The notes beneath the pieces were generated by a model, which ran no database searches, was not told the DNA's origin, and was given only the letters and a program-made list of their open reading frames with translations. A DNA stretch of 64,000 bases from CAZSDW01 sp964605705 (lineage in GTDB: Bacteria; Fidelibacterota; UBA2242). A program made the translations under genes and the position numbers. The stretch is taken from contig CAZSDW010000002.1 in assembly GCA_964605705.1 (NCBI GenBank), positions 83,457-147,456 of the forward strand, written 5' to 3'. Position 1 is the first letter of the stretch. Each line of letters opens with the position of its first letter. Of the stretch, positions 7,430 to 16,001 are shown in pieces.

Positions 7430-10321
7430 ATGATTAAAAAAATATTTTGCACGATAATTGTTATGTTCCTGATTGTAAATTCTTTTTGTCAGGGAAAAGA
7501 CAGTTCTGAAGAAACAAACAACAGGGAACACATCCTAATGGATTCCGGATGGTTGTTCGCCTATGGCAATTCTTTTGATGCATCAAAAGATTTCAATCAC
7601 GGGACAGCTTATTTTTCCTACTTTGCCAAAGCAGGTTACGGCGACGGCGCTGCCGCTCAAAACTTTGACGACCGCGCCTGGCGGAAACTTGATCTTCCCC
7701 ACGATTGGTGTGTTGAACTGCCCTTTGATTCATTGGGAGGGCATAGCCATGGATATAAAGCTATTGGAAGGAATTTTCCTGAGAACAGCGTTGGATGGTA
7801 CCGTAAATCTTTTTTTATTCCTGAATCTGACCTTGGCAAACGGATATCCATTGAATTTGACGGGGTGTTCCGTAATTCCATCGTCTGGGTAAACGGATTT
7901 TATTTGGGGACCGAACATAGCGGCTATATAAGTTTCAGATACGATATTACCGATTACCTGAATTATGGAGGCATCAATGTTATTGCTGTTCGTGTTGACG
8001 CTACAATGGAAGAGGGGTGGTTCTATGAAGGAGCGGGAATTTACCGGCATGTCTGGCTTTCAAAAACATCTCCTTTGCACGTCAAACGATATGGTACCTT
8101 TGTCACAACAGAATTGAAGGATAAATCCGCGTTCATAACTGCCAGAACAACCGTTGTAAATGAATCCAGCAAAAACGCTGTCTTCGATATAGAAGAAACA
8201 ATTGTGGATTCAACTGGAACAGCTATTGCGACCGGCGATCATAAACAATTGACATTAGCTGCCGGTGGCGAGAACGAATTTTTCAGCGAGTACAAAATTG
8301 ACAATCCCAAATTGTGGTCTATCGAAATGCCTTACCTGCATAAACTAAAAACCGTAATCCGCTCTGCTGGAAAAGTCGTAGATAGTTATGAAACTACTTT
8401 TGGGATTCGTACGGTAAGATTCGATGCGAATGAAGGTTTTTTCCTAAACGACAAACATGTAAAAATTATGGGTGTATGTCTTCACCAGGATCATGCCGGT
8501 GTTGGAGTTGCCATACCCGATGCTTTACAGGAGTACCGCGTTAAAAGGTTAAAAAGTATGGGCGCTAATGGCATACGCACATCGCATAATCCGCCTGCAC
8601 CGGAATTATTGGATGCCTGTGACCGCCTGGGTATGCTTGTCCTCGATGAGAACAGATTAATGGGCAGTAATGAAGAACATTTCAGTTGTCTCGAACGCCT
8701 TATAAAAAGAGACCGGAACCATCCCAGTGTAGTCTTATGGTCGTTCGGCAACGAAGAATGGGGTATTGAATCAAATATCAAGGGCGCCCGGGTTACAACT
8801 TCTATGCAAAATTTTGCCCAACTCCTCGACTCTTCGCGTGCTTTTACAGTTGCCCTTAGCGGCGGATGGGATAATGGAAGCGGAATGATTCCACAGGTAA
8901 TTGGATACAATTATATCTTTCATGGCGACATTGATGAACACCATGCAAACTTTCCCTGGCAGGCAAGTGTTGGAACAGAAGAAACCAATACTCATCAAAC
9001 ACGGGGTATTTATATAACTGACGAAAACAAATCTTTTGTAGCGCCGATCGATGAACCGCCGCGAAATCTCGGAGCCGAATTCGGTTGGAAATATTACACT
9101 GACCGCCCATTCCTTTCCGGATTATTTTACTGGACTGGATTTGACTACCGGGGTGAATCGAATCCTTTTAACTGGCCTGCCGTTATCAATCAATCCGGTA
9201 GCTTCGATTTATGCGGTTTGCAGAAAGATATTTACTATTACTATAAATCATGGTGGGGAAACGAACCGGTATTGCATATTCTGCCTCACTGGAACTGGAA
9301 AGGAAATGAAGGCAAGGAAATAAATGTTACCGTATATAGCAATTGCGAGCAGGTAGAATTGTTCCTGAACAATAAAAGTCAGGGAAAACAAACTATGCCG
9401 ATTAACGGGCATCTCGCATGGAAAGTTAAATATCAACCCGGGATTTTACTTGCACGTGGATACAAAGGTGGTAAAAAAATTATCACGGATAAAGTTGAAA
9501 ATACTGGCAATGCCTCAAGTGTTCAACTTTCTGCTGATCGGAATATTATTAATGCTGATGGTGAAGATGTGTCCGTCATTACTGTAAAAGTTTCCGATGC
9601 CGGTGGTTTGACAGTTCCAACCGCAGATAATCAAATCAATTTTACATTGGAGGGACCGGGAAAAATAATTGGTGTTGGGAACGGCGACCCTACTAGTCAT
9701 GAACCTGACAGGTTCTTTGAGTCGGTAAAAGCGGTAAAGATTGAAAACCTGAAAGAGCTGGCTGTTGACAATCTTAATAACAGACCGGGAGTTAATCCCG
9801 GAATTGATGATTCGTCATGGAAACCGGCGTTTAAAAGCAGCAGAAATGATGATTGGCAATTATACAAGGACACTCTTCTTGTGGTTCGCGGAACTGTTGA
9901 GTTACCGGCTTTTACCGACCGCACCCAAATTAATCTTTTTACGAAAAGTATTGTTGAAGGACAATCGATTTATATAAATGGACATTTAATTGCTGCCAAT
10001 ATTAAACGTGACGATCCAAATCAATCATTCCGGCTCGACCATTCCATTATAAAACCGGGTAAAAATATTTATGCTGTGGTAGGTAAAAGGTTCAGGAAAA
10101 CCTATCAATGGGATGAACCGAATACCGATCCGGGGTTAATTCAAGTTATCGATCCTGCAGGTCAATGGAAAAGGAAGTTATTTAACGGTTTGGCTCAGGT
10201 ACTTGTTCAATCTTCAAAACAACCCGGAGAAATAATATTGTCTGCGGTTTCATCCGGATTAAAACCGGCAGTAATTAAAATTAAAACACAAGAAGTAGTA
10301 TTAAAAGATACTCAATGGTAA
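7430..10321 (+). CDS. Glycoside hydrolase family 2 (beta-galactosidase-like), secreted
   Basis: A 963-residue exported glycosidase. After a signal peptide (about 1-20) come a GH2 sugar-binding jelly roll with LPHDW and the GWYRKSF strand, an Ig-like GH2 domain, and the TIM barrel from about residue 340. The acid/base motif SFGNEEWG places the catalytic Glu at 442; the nucleophile is probably Glu517 in VGTEET. Further on are DUF4982-like and Ig-like (invasin type) modules and a C-terminal jelly roll. This layout is typical of Bacteroidetes-type GH2 enzymes acting on beta-galactosides or related glycans in the periplasm or outside; the substrate is not readable. Ribosome site is weak. The whole gene sits between inverted repeats with truncated neighbours, a sign of acquisition. 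Confidence 0.88.
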   Translation: MIKKIFCTIIVMFLIVNSFCQGKDSSEETNNREHILMDSGWLFAYGNSFDASKDFNHGTAYFSYFAKAGYGDGAAAQNFDDRAWRKLDLPHDWCVELPFDSLGGHSHGYKAIGRNFPENSVGWYRKSFFIPESDLGKRISIEFDGVFRNSIVWVNGFYLGTEHSGYISFRYDITDYLNYGGINVIAVRVDATMEEGWFYEGAGIYRHVWLSKTSPLHVKRYGTFVTTELKDKSAFITARTTVVNESSKNAVFDIEETIVDSTGTAIATGDHKQLTLAAGGENEFFSEYKIDNPKLWSIEMPYLHKLKTVIRSAGKVVDSYETTFGIRTVRFDANEGFFLNDKHVKIMGVCLHQDHAGVGVAIPDALQEYRVKRLKSMGANGIRTSHNPPAPELLDACDRLGMLVLDENRLMGSNEEHFSCLERLIKRDRNHPSVVLWSFGNEEWGIESNIKGARVTTSMQNFAQLLDSSRAFTVALSGGWDNGSGMIPQVIGYNYIFHGDIDEHHANFPWQASVGTEETNTHQTRGIYITDENKSFVAPIDEPPRNLGAEFGWKYYTDRPFLSGLFYWTGFDYRGESNPFNWPAVINQSGSFDLCGLQKDIYYYYKSWWGNEPVLHILPHWNWKGNEGKEINVTVYSNCEQVELFLNNKSQGKQTMPINGHLAWKVKYQPGILLARGYKGGKKIITDKVENTGNASSVQLSADRNIINADGEDVSVITVKVSDAGGLTVPTADNQINFTLEGPGKIIGVGNGDPTSHEPDRFFESVKAVKIENLKELAVDNLNNRPGVNPGIDDSSWKPAFKSSRNDDWQLYKDTLLVVRGTVELPAFTDRTQINLFTKSIVEGQSIYINGHLIAANIKRDDPNQSFRLDHSIIKPGKNIYAVVGKRFRKTYQWDEPNTDPGLIQVIDPAGQWKRKLFNGLAQVLVQSSKQPGEIILSAVSSGLKPAVIKIKTQEVVLKDTQW

Positions 10322-10327
10322 TAAAGA

Positions 10328-10348
10328 AAAAGCCGGAAAACGGTTTTT
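10328..10348 (+). terminator. Intrinsic terminator after the GH2 gene
   Basis: An eight-pair stem AAAAGCCG / CGGTTTTT with a five-base loop starts seven bases after the GH2 stop and ends in a T run. It should end the GH2 transcript. Confidence 0.6.
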
Positions 10349-10404
10349 AAAATAAGCTTCATCATAAGTTGTTAATTACAATTTATCAGGATAACAATAG
10401 TTTT

Positions 10405-10443
10405 ATGACCAACCCGATTATCCATGGATATTTTGCCGATCCT
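10405..10443 (+). pseudogene. Start of a GH43-like glycosidase, truncated at the repeat
   Basis: The ATG at 10405 opens MTNPIIHGYFADP, which closely matches the N-terminus of family 43 glycoside hydrolases, where the Asp of ADP is the catalytic base. After the proline codon the similarity stops, and eight bases later the inverted repeat at 10451 begins. The frame then continues meaninglessly to 10530 across the end of the opposite permease gene. It is read as the first 13 codons of a GH43 gene that was cut when this segment was joined here. Confidence 0.55.
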
Positions 10444-10450
10444 ATCGGGA

Positions 10451-10464
10451 AACCTTCGCAAGGT
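10451..10464 (-). repeat. Short near-palindromic repeat, right copy (inverted)
   Basis: AACCTTCGCAAGGT, the reverse complement of the core at 7200-7213. It lies eight bases beyond the stop of the minus-strand permease gene and marks the right end of the GH2 segment. Confidence 0.7.
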
Positions 10465-10472
10465 CGAAGTAT

Positions 10473-12872
10473 CTATTCGTATCGCAACGCTCGCGCCGGA
10501 TTGATCAAGGCGGTTTTAATTGCCTGGTAACTGACTGTCAGGAATGCGATGACCAGAGCAGCAAAGGCAGCGATAACGAAGGCAGTAACTCCAATGCCCG
10601 TGCGATAGGCAAAATTCTGCAGCCATTTGCTCATGACCCAGTAGGATAGTGGAATTGCAATGACATTTGACAGTAGAACCAGGCTCAGAAAATCTCTGGA
10701 AATCAGGTAAACCAAGCCGGGAACAGTCGAACCCAGCACTTTTCGAATGCCGATCTCTTTCGTCCGTTGAGTTGCCAGAAATGCGGTCAGTCCGAACAGT
10801 CCCAGGCAGGCGATAATGATTGCCAGAATTGTCAAGACAACGCTCAGCTGTCCGAATTTCTCTTCGTTATTATACAGGTTATAGATTTCCTGGTCCAGGA
10901 ATGAATATTCAAAAGGACGGTCGGGCTCAAATTCCCGCCACTTCTCCTCAAGAAAAGGAATTACTTCCTGATAATTATCGGTATTAACCCGGACACCGAT
11001 GTAGCGCATAAATCCACGAAAGCGCGGCGGTACTATATCCAGAATAAAAGTTGATTCCGGTTTGTGCAGCGACATGGCTTTGAAGTTTTTGAATACACCG
11101 ATTACTCGTTCATTACCGTTGCTGCGGATACTGCGACCAATGGCGTTTTCATTGGTCCAGCCGAGATGCTGTACCATGGCTTCATTGATCATTATGGCTT
11201 CCGTCGTGTCAGCCGGAAACTCCCGGGAAAATGATCGACCGGAAACGACTTCGATGTCAAAGGTTTCCAGAAAGTCATATTTTACAAAAAATCCCGGATA
11301 GTAGAGTGGTTTATCGGGATCATATCCTTCAATAAAAAACTGGCGGGTGTTATGGTCAACGCCGAGCAGGTCTTCCATACCAACCGCATTGACGACCTTG
11401 GGATGCTGTTTGACTTCATTGATAAAGGCTTCGTACTGGCGCAGAATTCCGGTATTGAACACTGGCATCGTAATGATATGGTCTTTCGTGAATCCCAGAT
11501 CGGCGTTGCGCATATATCGAATTTGTCTGAATACGATTAGCGTTCCTATGATCAATGCGATCGAAATAGTGAATTGCACGATGACGAGTATTTTTCGGGA
11601 CAATGCGCTCTTGCTGCCTTTGGATAGTGTACCTTTTAGAACCTTAACCGGCTGGAACGCGGAAAGAAAGAATGCCGGATAAAGACCGGAGCTGATTCCT
11701 AAAATGATTCCCAATCCTAACACCAGGATAAGATTTCCGGGTTTCAGGAATATCGCTGGTGTGAATAATTTGCCCGCAAAATTGTTGAATGGTGTCAGAA
11801 GAATCAGCATGAGAATCAGGGCGACTATCAGGGCGAGGTAAGCAGTGACGATGGATTCTCCAAGGAACTGCGTAATTAACTGTGGACGATTGGCACCCAG
11901 GACCTTTTTAATGCCGATCTCTTTGGCTCTGCCAGCCGATGCGGCAGTTGCTAAATTCATAAAATTAATGCTGGCAATTACCAGGATGAAAACCGCGATT
12001 GCCGATAAGAGATAGATGTAAGTAATGTTGCTGTTCTGCCGGATTTCGTAAACAAGGTTGGAGTGCAGGTGGATATCCGTAAGTTTTTGCAGATGAAGAG
12101 TGATATCCTGGTTAGGAAAATCAAAATAGTGATTTTGATGAAATTCAGGAAAACGTTCGACGAGTTGGGCTGGATCAACGCCATCTTCGAGTACAATATA
12201 GGTCCAGCAGGGATTCCAGATCCAGGTTTGGGGATATTGACCACCGAATATCTGGGGAATTGTGTTCATGGATGCCAGGAAATCAAATATAAAATGAGAT
12301 TGGGTTGGCAGATCTTTAATGACTCCCGTGATCTCAAATTCGCCTTGACGCTCAACGGTTAACCTTTTTCCGAGCGGGTTCTCGTCACCAAAATATTTCC
12401 GGGCTGTACTTTCGGTGACCAGGACGGTGAATGGTCGATCGAGAGCGCCGTCAGGATTACCAAGTATGAATTCATAATCAAATACATCGAAAACAGTGGA
12501 ATCCGCCAGGAAAAACCGCCTCTCATTGAATTTTTTCTGTTCGTGCTCCACCATCAGTTTGGGTGTCTGAAAATTGAAAAACCGCACAACATTTTTAATC
12601 ATTGCCGGATAAGCTGCCTGAAGCGCAGGTCCCGCAGGCCAGGAGAGAGTCGCGGCATCTTCTTCAACACCATTGGCAATATAGAGTCGGCAAACCCGAT
12701 AAATCCGTTCGGCTTTACTGTGGTATTTATCATAAGAGATTTCATCGACGATATAGAAAAGAATGAACAGAAAACTGGCAATGCCAATCGCGAGCCCGCC
12801 GATATTTAAAAATGAATAAATCTTATATCGGAAAATACTCCGCCAGGCGATTTTCAAATAATTTTTAAACAT
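10473..12872 (-). CDS. FtsX/MacB-type ABC transporter permease
   Basis: A 799-residue inner-membrane permease with two FtsX repeats and two MacB-like periplasmic domains: first helix in FLNIGGLAIGIASFLF, periplasmic core to about residue 280, three helices with AKEIGIKKVLGANR, a second periplasmic part, and the final helices with TKEIGIRKVLGST. It ends with the family's usual NPARALRYE. Such double-length permeases are common in Bacteroidetes-like genomes and are usually paired with a MacB-type ATPase working in macrolide, lipoprotein or peptide export or in signalling. No ATPase gene adjoins it here; the partner must be encoded elsewhere. The gene is intact although the repeat-bounded GH2 segment begins eight bases past its stop. 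Confidence 0.85.
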   Translation of the reverse strand: MFKNYLKIAWRSIFRYKIYSFLNIGGLAIGIASFLFILFYIVDEISYDKYHSKAERIYRVCRLYIANGVEEDAATLSWPAGPALQAAYPAMIKNVVRFFNFQTPKLMVEHEQKKFNERRFFLADSTVFDVFDYEFILGNPDGALDRPFTVLVTESTARKYFGDENPLGKRLTVERQGEFEITGVIKDLPTQSHFIFDFLASMNTIPQIFGGQYPQTWIWNPCWTYIVLEDGVDPAQLVERFPEFHQNHYFDFPNQDITLHLQKLTDIHLHSNLVYEIRQNSNITYIYLLSAIAVFILVIASINFMNLATAASAGRAKEIGIKKVLGANRPQLITQFLGESIVTAYLALIVALILMLILLTPFNNFAGKLFTPAIFLKPGNLILVLGLGIILGISSGLYPAFFLSAFQPVKVLKGTLSKGSKSALSRKILVIVQFTISIALIIGTLIVFRQIRYMRNADLGFTKDHIITMPVFNTGILRQYEAFINEVKQHPKVVNAVGMEDLLGVDHNTRQFFIEGYDPDKPLYYPGFFVKYDFLETFDIEVVSGRSFSREFPADTTEAIMINEAMVQHLGWTNENAIGRSIRSNGNERVIGVFKNFKAMSLHKPESTFILDIVPPRFRGFMRYIGVRVNTDNYQEVIPFLEEKWREFEPDRPFEYSFLDQEIYNLYNNEEKFGQLSVVLTILAIIIACLGLFGLTAFLATQRTKEIGIRKVLGSTVPGLVYLISRDFLSLVLLSNVIAIPLSYWVMSKWLQNFAYRTGIGVTAFVIAAFAALVIAFLTVSYQAIKTALINPARALRYE

Positions 12873-13030
12873 CTTCCACCTTTTGAATATTTAATAATGC
12901 TACCATCCATCACAATAGTCCTTTTGACGAGTTGATATCCAATGTGGTTGTCCGGAAAAAATCAAACAAGAAATATTTTGAAATCAGGGAACAATTATCA
13001 TAGCCACAAAATTGTAATATGGTATATATT

Positions 13031-13047
13031 GCGCGACAATATTGTAG
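13031..13047 (+). promoter_or_regulatory. Palindromic element, copy 1 (candidate activator site)
   Basis: GCGCGACAATATTGTAG contains the palindrome ACAATATTGT. A second related element lies at 13178-13200. The position, about 270 bases upstream of the sigma-54 -24 element, suits an enhancer-binding protein, but the motif is not the enterobacterial NtrC box. Confidence 0.4.
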
Positions 13048-13177
13048 ATAATCGCTCCACGCGCGGCGTTTTTTTGTTGATTGGTAGTTGCCGGTTAAGT
13101 CTGTTGAAATGCTATTTTCTGGGATTTTTGAATCAAATAATAAAAGAGTGAATACATATTCGGTTTAATCAAGTATA

Positions 13178-13200
13178 GCGCGACAATTATGTATTGTAGC
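13178..13200 (+). promoter_or_regulatory. Palindromic element, copy 2 (candidate activator site)
   Basis: GCGCGACAAT at 13178-13187 followed by ATTGTAGC at 13193-13200 forms an inverted repeat with a short spacer. It repeats the first ten bases of the element at 13031 exactly and lies about 125 bases upstream of the sigma-54 promoter, the usual distance for an enhancer site. Confidence 0.45.
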
Positions 13201-13302
13201 CTATAATATATTACGAATTTGTAAGAATACTGCTACATATGATTTTATTAATTATTAACGTAAATAATTATATAACAAGTATATAAATAGAGTAAATGAC
13301 AA

Positions 13303-13319
13303 TTGGCATAGCACTTGCC
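13303..13319 (+). promoter_or_regulatory. Sigma-54 promoter of the glnB-amtB cluster
   Basis: TTGGCAT at 13303-13309 and TTGCC at 13315-13319 fit the sigma-54 consensus TTGGCAC-N5-TTGCW, with exactly ten bases between the invariant GG (13305-13306) and GC (13317-13318). Transcription should start near 13330, about 60 bases before the PII start codon. This implies nitrogen-dependent control by RpoN and an enhancer-binding activator. Confidence 0.8.
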
Positions 13320-13389
13320 TTTTGACTTACTGACATTTGAGTGAAGTCAATTTATAATGCTGAATCATCTGTTATAAGGAGGATTAAAG

Positions 13390-13731
13390 ATGAAACTTAT
13401 TATTGCTTATATCCAACCAGCGCGATTGAATGCTGTGAAACAGGCACTTTATGAACGTGAAGTTTATAAAATGTCGGTTACAAACGCACTTGGCTGCGGG
13501 CAGCAGAAAGGGTATCATGAAACCTATCGCGGGGCTGATATTGAGGTCAATTTACTGAAAAAAATTCGACTGGAAATCGCAGTCAATGAAAACTTTGTCG
13601 AACAGACAATTGAAGGGATAATTGTAGGTGCGAAGACTGGTAATGTCGGTGATGGTAAAATATTTATTCAATCGTTAGAGGAGTGTATCCGAATCCGAAC
13701 CGGTGAAACTGGAAAACCGGCAATTGGTTGA
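13390..13731 (+). CDS. glnB: PII nitrogen regulatory protein
   Basis: A 113-residue PII signal protein that senses ATP/ADP and 2-oxoglutarate and binds AmtB and other targets. The ATP-site motif TGNVGDGKIF and the C-terminal RIRTGE are present. The T-loop reads QQKGYHETYRGADIEV: Tyr46 is kept but the uridylylated Tyr51 of E. coli is Ile, and Arg38 is Gln, so control by GlnD uridylylation is not expected at that position. AAGGAGG before the ATG is strong. It is 18 bases upstream of amtB and downstream of a sigma-54 promoter, the classic glnK-amtB arrangement; a glnK-type role is likely. Confidence 0.93.
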   Translation: MKLIIAYIQPARLNAVKQALYEREVYKMSVTNALGCGQQKGYHETYRGADIEVNLLKKIRLEIAVNENFVEQTIEGIIVGAKTGNVGDGKIFIQSLEECIRIRTGETGKPAIG

Positions 13732-13749
13732 TTAAAAAGGAGAAGAAAA

Positions 13750-15102
13750 ATGAAATTCACGTTAGCTAAAATAATTCTTATTGTATCATTAATAATTTTA
13801 TGTTCTTCGGTGTTCAGTTTTGCTCAGGAGACCGAAGAATCTTACAATCCTGACGCGGTTTTGGAAGTGCTTCAGAACAACATTAATATCGTCTGGACTT
13901 GTGTCGCGGCGTTTCTTGTATTTTTCATGCAGGCAGGATTTGCTACAGTGGAAGCCGGATTTACCCGTGCAAAAAACACCGTCAACATCATGATGAAAAA
14001 CCTGATGGATTTTTCGATTGGCTCATTGGTATTTTTTCTGATTGGTTTTGGATTGATGTTTGGAGCAACGAATGGACTGTTTGGTACTACCAATTTTGCT
14101 ATGGCTGGATCGGATGTCGCCGGAAAGGACTGGGATTGGACATTTCTGATTTTTCAGACTGTGTTTGCCGGAACCTCCGCCACGATCGTATCCGGCGCTA
14201 TGGCTGAGAGAACCAAGTTCTCCGGGTATTTGATTTACAGTGTATTTATTTGTGCATTTATTTACCCGATTTTTGGTTCATGGGCTTGGGGGTCATTATT
14301 TAATGGCGGTGGTTGGTTGGAAAATCTTGGTTTTACAGACTTTGCCGGTTCCACAGTAGTTCACTCAATCGGAGGCTGGCTGGGATTGGCTGGTGCTGTT
14401 GTTCTTGGACCGCGTATCGGTAAATATGGTCCGGACGGAAAAGCCCGGGCAATTCCGGGGCACAACATTGCCCTGGCTGCTTTGGGTGTGTTTATTCTAT
14501 GGTTTGGATGGTTTGGTTTCAATCCCGGATCGACGACATTGGGCGACGGTGATATCGGACGGATTGCGATAACCACAAATCTTGCCGCGGCAGCGGGGGC
14601 AGTTGCTGCAATGTTTGCAGCCTGGATTGTCCTTGGGAAACCCGATGGCTCAATGGCATTGAATGGCACTCTGGCTGGACTGGTGGCAATAACCGCCGGT
14701 TGCGCCAATGTAAGCCCGATTGGTGCCATCATTATTGGACTTCTTGCCGGAATCCTGGTCGTGCTAAGTGTTTTGTTCATTGATCGAGTATTAAAAGTTG
14801 ATGACCCGGTTGGTGCGGTTAGTGTACACGGTGTCTGTGGCGTTTTTGGAACTTTGGCGGTTGGTCTGTTTGCCGTTGATGGTGGTTTGTTTTACGGCGG
14901 TGGTCTGCACTTACTTAGTATACAGACGCTGGGTGTTTTGGTGGCATTTGCCTGGGCATTTGGCATAGGGATGATTCTGTTCACGGCAATTAAAAAAACC
15001 ATTGGATTAAGAGTTACTGAGGAAGAGGAATTGTCAGGTCTTGATATCGGTGAACACGGTATGGAAGCTTACAGCGGATTCCAGATCTTCACCACTCAGT
15101 GA
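13750..15102 (+). CDS. amtB: Ammonium transporter AmtB
   Basis: A 450-residue ammonium channel with a signal peptide (cleavage near FSFAQ) and eleven membrane helices. The pore histidine pair is present in STVVHSIGGW and GAVSVHGVCG, and the periplasmic Trp in FGSWAWGS. Conducts ammonium across the inner membrane, normally blocked by unmodified PII under nitrogen excess. The gene directly follows the PII gene behind an AAGGAGAAG site and is followed after 65 bases by a porin-like gene, so all three are probably transcribed from the sigma-54 promoter. Confidence 0.95.
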   Translation: MKFTLAKIILIVSLIILCSSVFSFAQETEESYNPDAVLEVLQNNINIVWTCVAAFLVFFMQAGFATVEAGFTRAKNTVNIMMKNLMDFSIGSLVFFLIGFGLMFGATNGLFGTTNFAMAGSDVAGKDWDWTFLIFQTVFAGTSATIVSGAMAERTKFSGYLIYSVFICAFIYPIFGSWAWGSLFNGGGWLENLGFTDFAGSTVVHSIGGWLGLAGAVVLGPRIGKYGPDGKARAIPGHNIALAALGVFILWFGWFGFNPGSTTLGDGDIGRIAITTNLAAAAGAVAAMFAAWIVLGKPDGSMALNGTLAGLVAITAGCANVSPIGAIIIGLLAGILVVLSVLFIDRVLKVDDPVGAVSVHGVCGVFGTLAVGLFAVDGGLFYGGGLHLLSIQTLGVLVAFAWAFGIGMILFTAIKKTIGLRVTEEEELSGLDIGEHGMEAYSGFQIFTTQ

Positions 15103-15167
15103 TGGCATTTAATGTTTTTTTAGTATAGCTAATTCTAACTATCAATTTATTATTAAGGAGAGAAACA

Positions 15168-15803
15168 ATGAAAATTCGAATAATAAGCTCATCAATGATT
15201 GTATCTGTGTTACTAAGTGTCATGACATTTGCACAGCTTGACTTTGGTGGTGATATCGTCAGCCGATATGTCTGGCGTGGAACAGATTTCGGTAATGCGG
15301 TTTCGGTACAGCCCTATTTGTCAGTTGCTATCGGTGGTATGGAGATGGGCGCCTGGGCATCCTACCCGGTTTGTGCAACTGTTGGAGCAAATGAAAATGA
15401 TCTTTACATTTCATATGTTTTTGGAAATTTCGGAGTCATGATTAATGACTATTATTTCCCGGAAGGATTGGACCTTTTTAATTTCGCGGATGACGGCGCA
15501 CATATTCTGGAAGGAATGTTATCGGTAGAATTCGGTGCTATTTCTGTCATGGGTGCAATGAATTTCCGGGGTGATACCGATAATTCCATGTATGCCGAAG
15601 CCGGGTACGGTATTTGTGAAAAAGATGACATTAGTGTCTCGGCGTTCGCCGGTTTAGGTAATGGATTGTATGTGACTGATGGTGGATTTAATTTTGTCAA
15701 CCTGGGAATATCTGCTTCGAAAGGTGCTTTTTCAATTGCATTTATTGTGAATCCGGAAGCGGAGACGGATTTTCTGGTTCTCGGATATAATTTATCTTTT
15801 TAA
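15168..15803 (+). CDS. TorF-type outer-membrane beta-barrel protein (putative porin)
   Basis: A 211-residue exported protein with a signal peptide (about 1-22, ending TFAQ) and a barrel of alternating strands ending in an aromatic residue (GYNLSF). The opening FGGDIVSRYVWRG is the hallmark of the TorF/Gcw_chp putative porin family. Its position right behind amtB, with an AAGGAGAG site and followed by a terminator, suggests an outer-membrane entry route for ammonium or another nitrogen source, though this is inference from context. Substrate unknown. Confidence 0.75.
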   Translation: MKIRIISSSMIVSVLLSVMTFAQLDFGGDIVSRYVWRGTDFGNAVSVQPYLSVAIGGMEMGAWASYPVCATVGANENDLYISYVFGNFGVMINDYYFPEGLDLFNFADDGAHILEGMLSVEFGAISVMGAMNFRGDTDNSMYAEAGYGICEKDDISVSAFAGLGNGLYVTDGGFNFVNLGISASKGAFSIAFIVNPEAETDFLVLGYNLSF

Positions 15804-15833
15804 CAATCTGTTTAGCGGCAAGACTCGTATAAT

Positions 15834-15874
15834 GAGATCGGATGGGATTTGAGTTTCATCCAGTCTCTTTTTTT
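15834..15874 (+). terminator. Intrinsic terminator of the nitrogen cluster
   Basis: GAGATCGGATG (15834-15844) pairs with CATCCAGTCTC (15857-15867), leaving a two-base internal mismatch, followed by seven T. It lies 31 bases after the porin stop and separates this cluster from the pyr operon. Confidence 0.8.
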
Positions 15875-15952
15875 ATTGATAAGGATTAAAATCCGAGAAA
15901 ACTACTGGACTTTTTAAGAATCTTCGTCTAAATTTCCGCAACGTAAACAAAG

Positions 15953-15988
15953 GAGCCTTTTAATCCTAACCCGTGAGTTGGAAAGGGC
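15953..15988 (+). promoter_or_regulatory. PyrR-binding RNA element in the pyr leader
   Basis: The segment GCCTTTTAATCCTAACCCG followed by TGAGTTGGAAAGGGC matches the known PyrR-binding anti-antiterminator: a lower stem (GCCTTT with AAAGGGC), an AAUCC internal motif and a CCCGUGAG-type terminal loop. With UMP bound, PyrR stabilises this hairpin and allows the downstream terminator to form, shutting off pyrimidine synthesis. It stands directly upstream of a matching terminator and pyrR itself. Confidence 0.8.
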
Positions 15989-16001
15989 ATAAGAAGAAAC
16001 G

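Larger units (their letters stand above)
12873..13389. other. Regulatory intergenic region upstream of the PII gene
   Basis: This 517-base AT-rich region separates the minus-strand permease from the plus-strand nitrogen cluster. No credible coding sequence is seen. It holds a sigma-54 promoter near its right end and two copies of a GCGCGACAAT..ATTGTAG motif upstream, annotated separately. Confidence 0.7.

Noticed and set aside
12942..13151. 69-codon ORF in the region before the PII gene
   Set aside because: No ribosome site, atypical composition, and it overlaps the regulatory palindrome.
13872..14780. Long minus-strand ORFs inside amtB
   Set aside because: Shadow frames of a well-supported gene with biased third positions.
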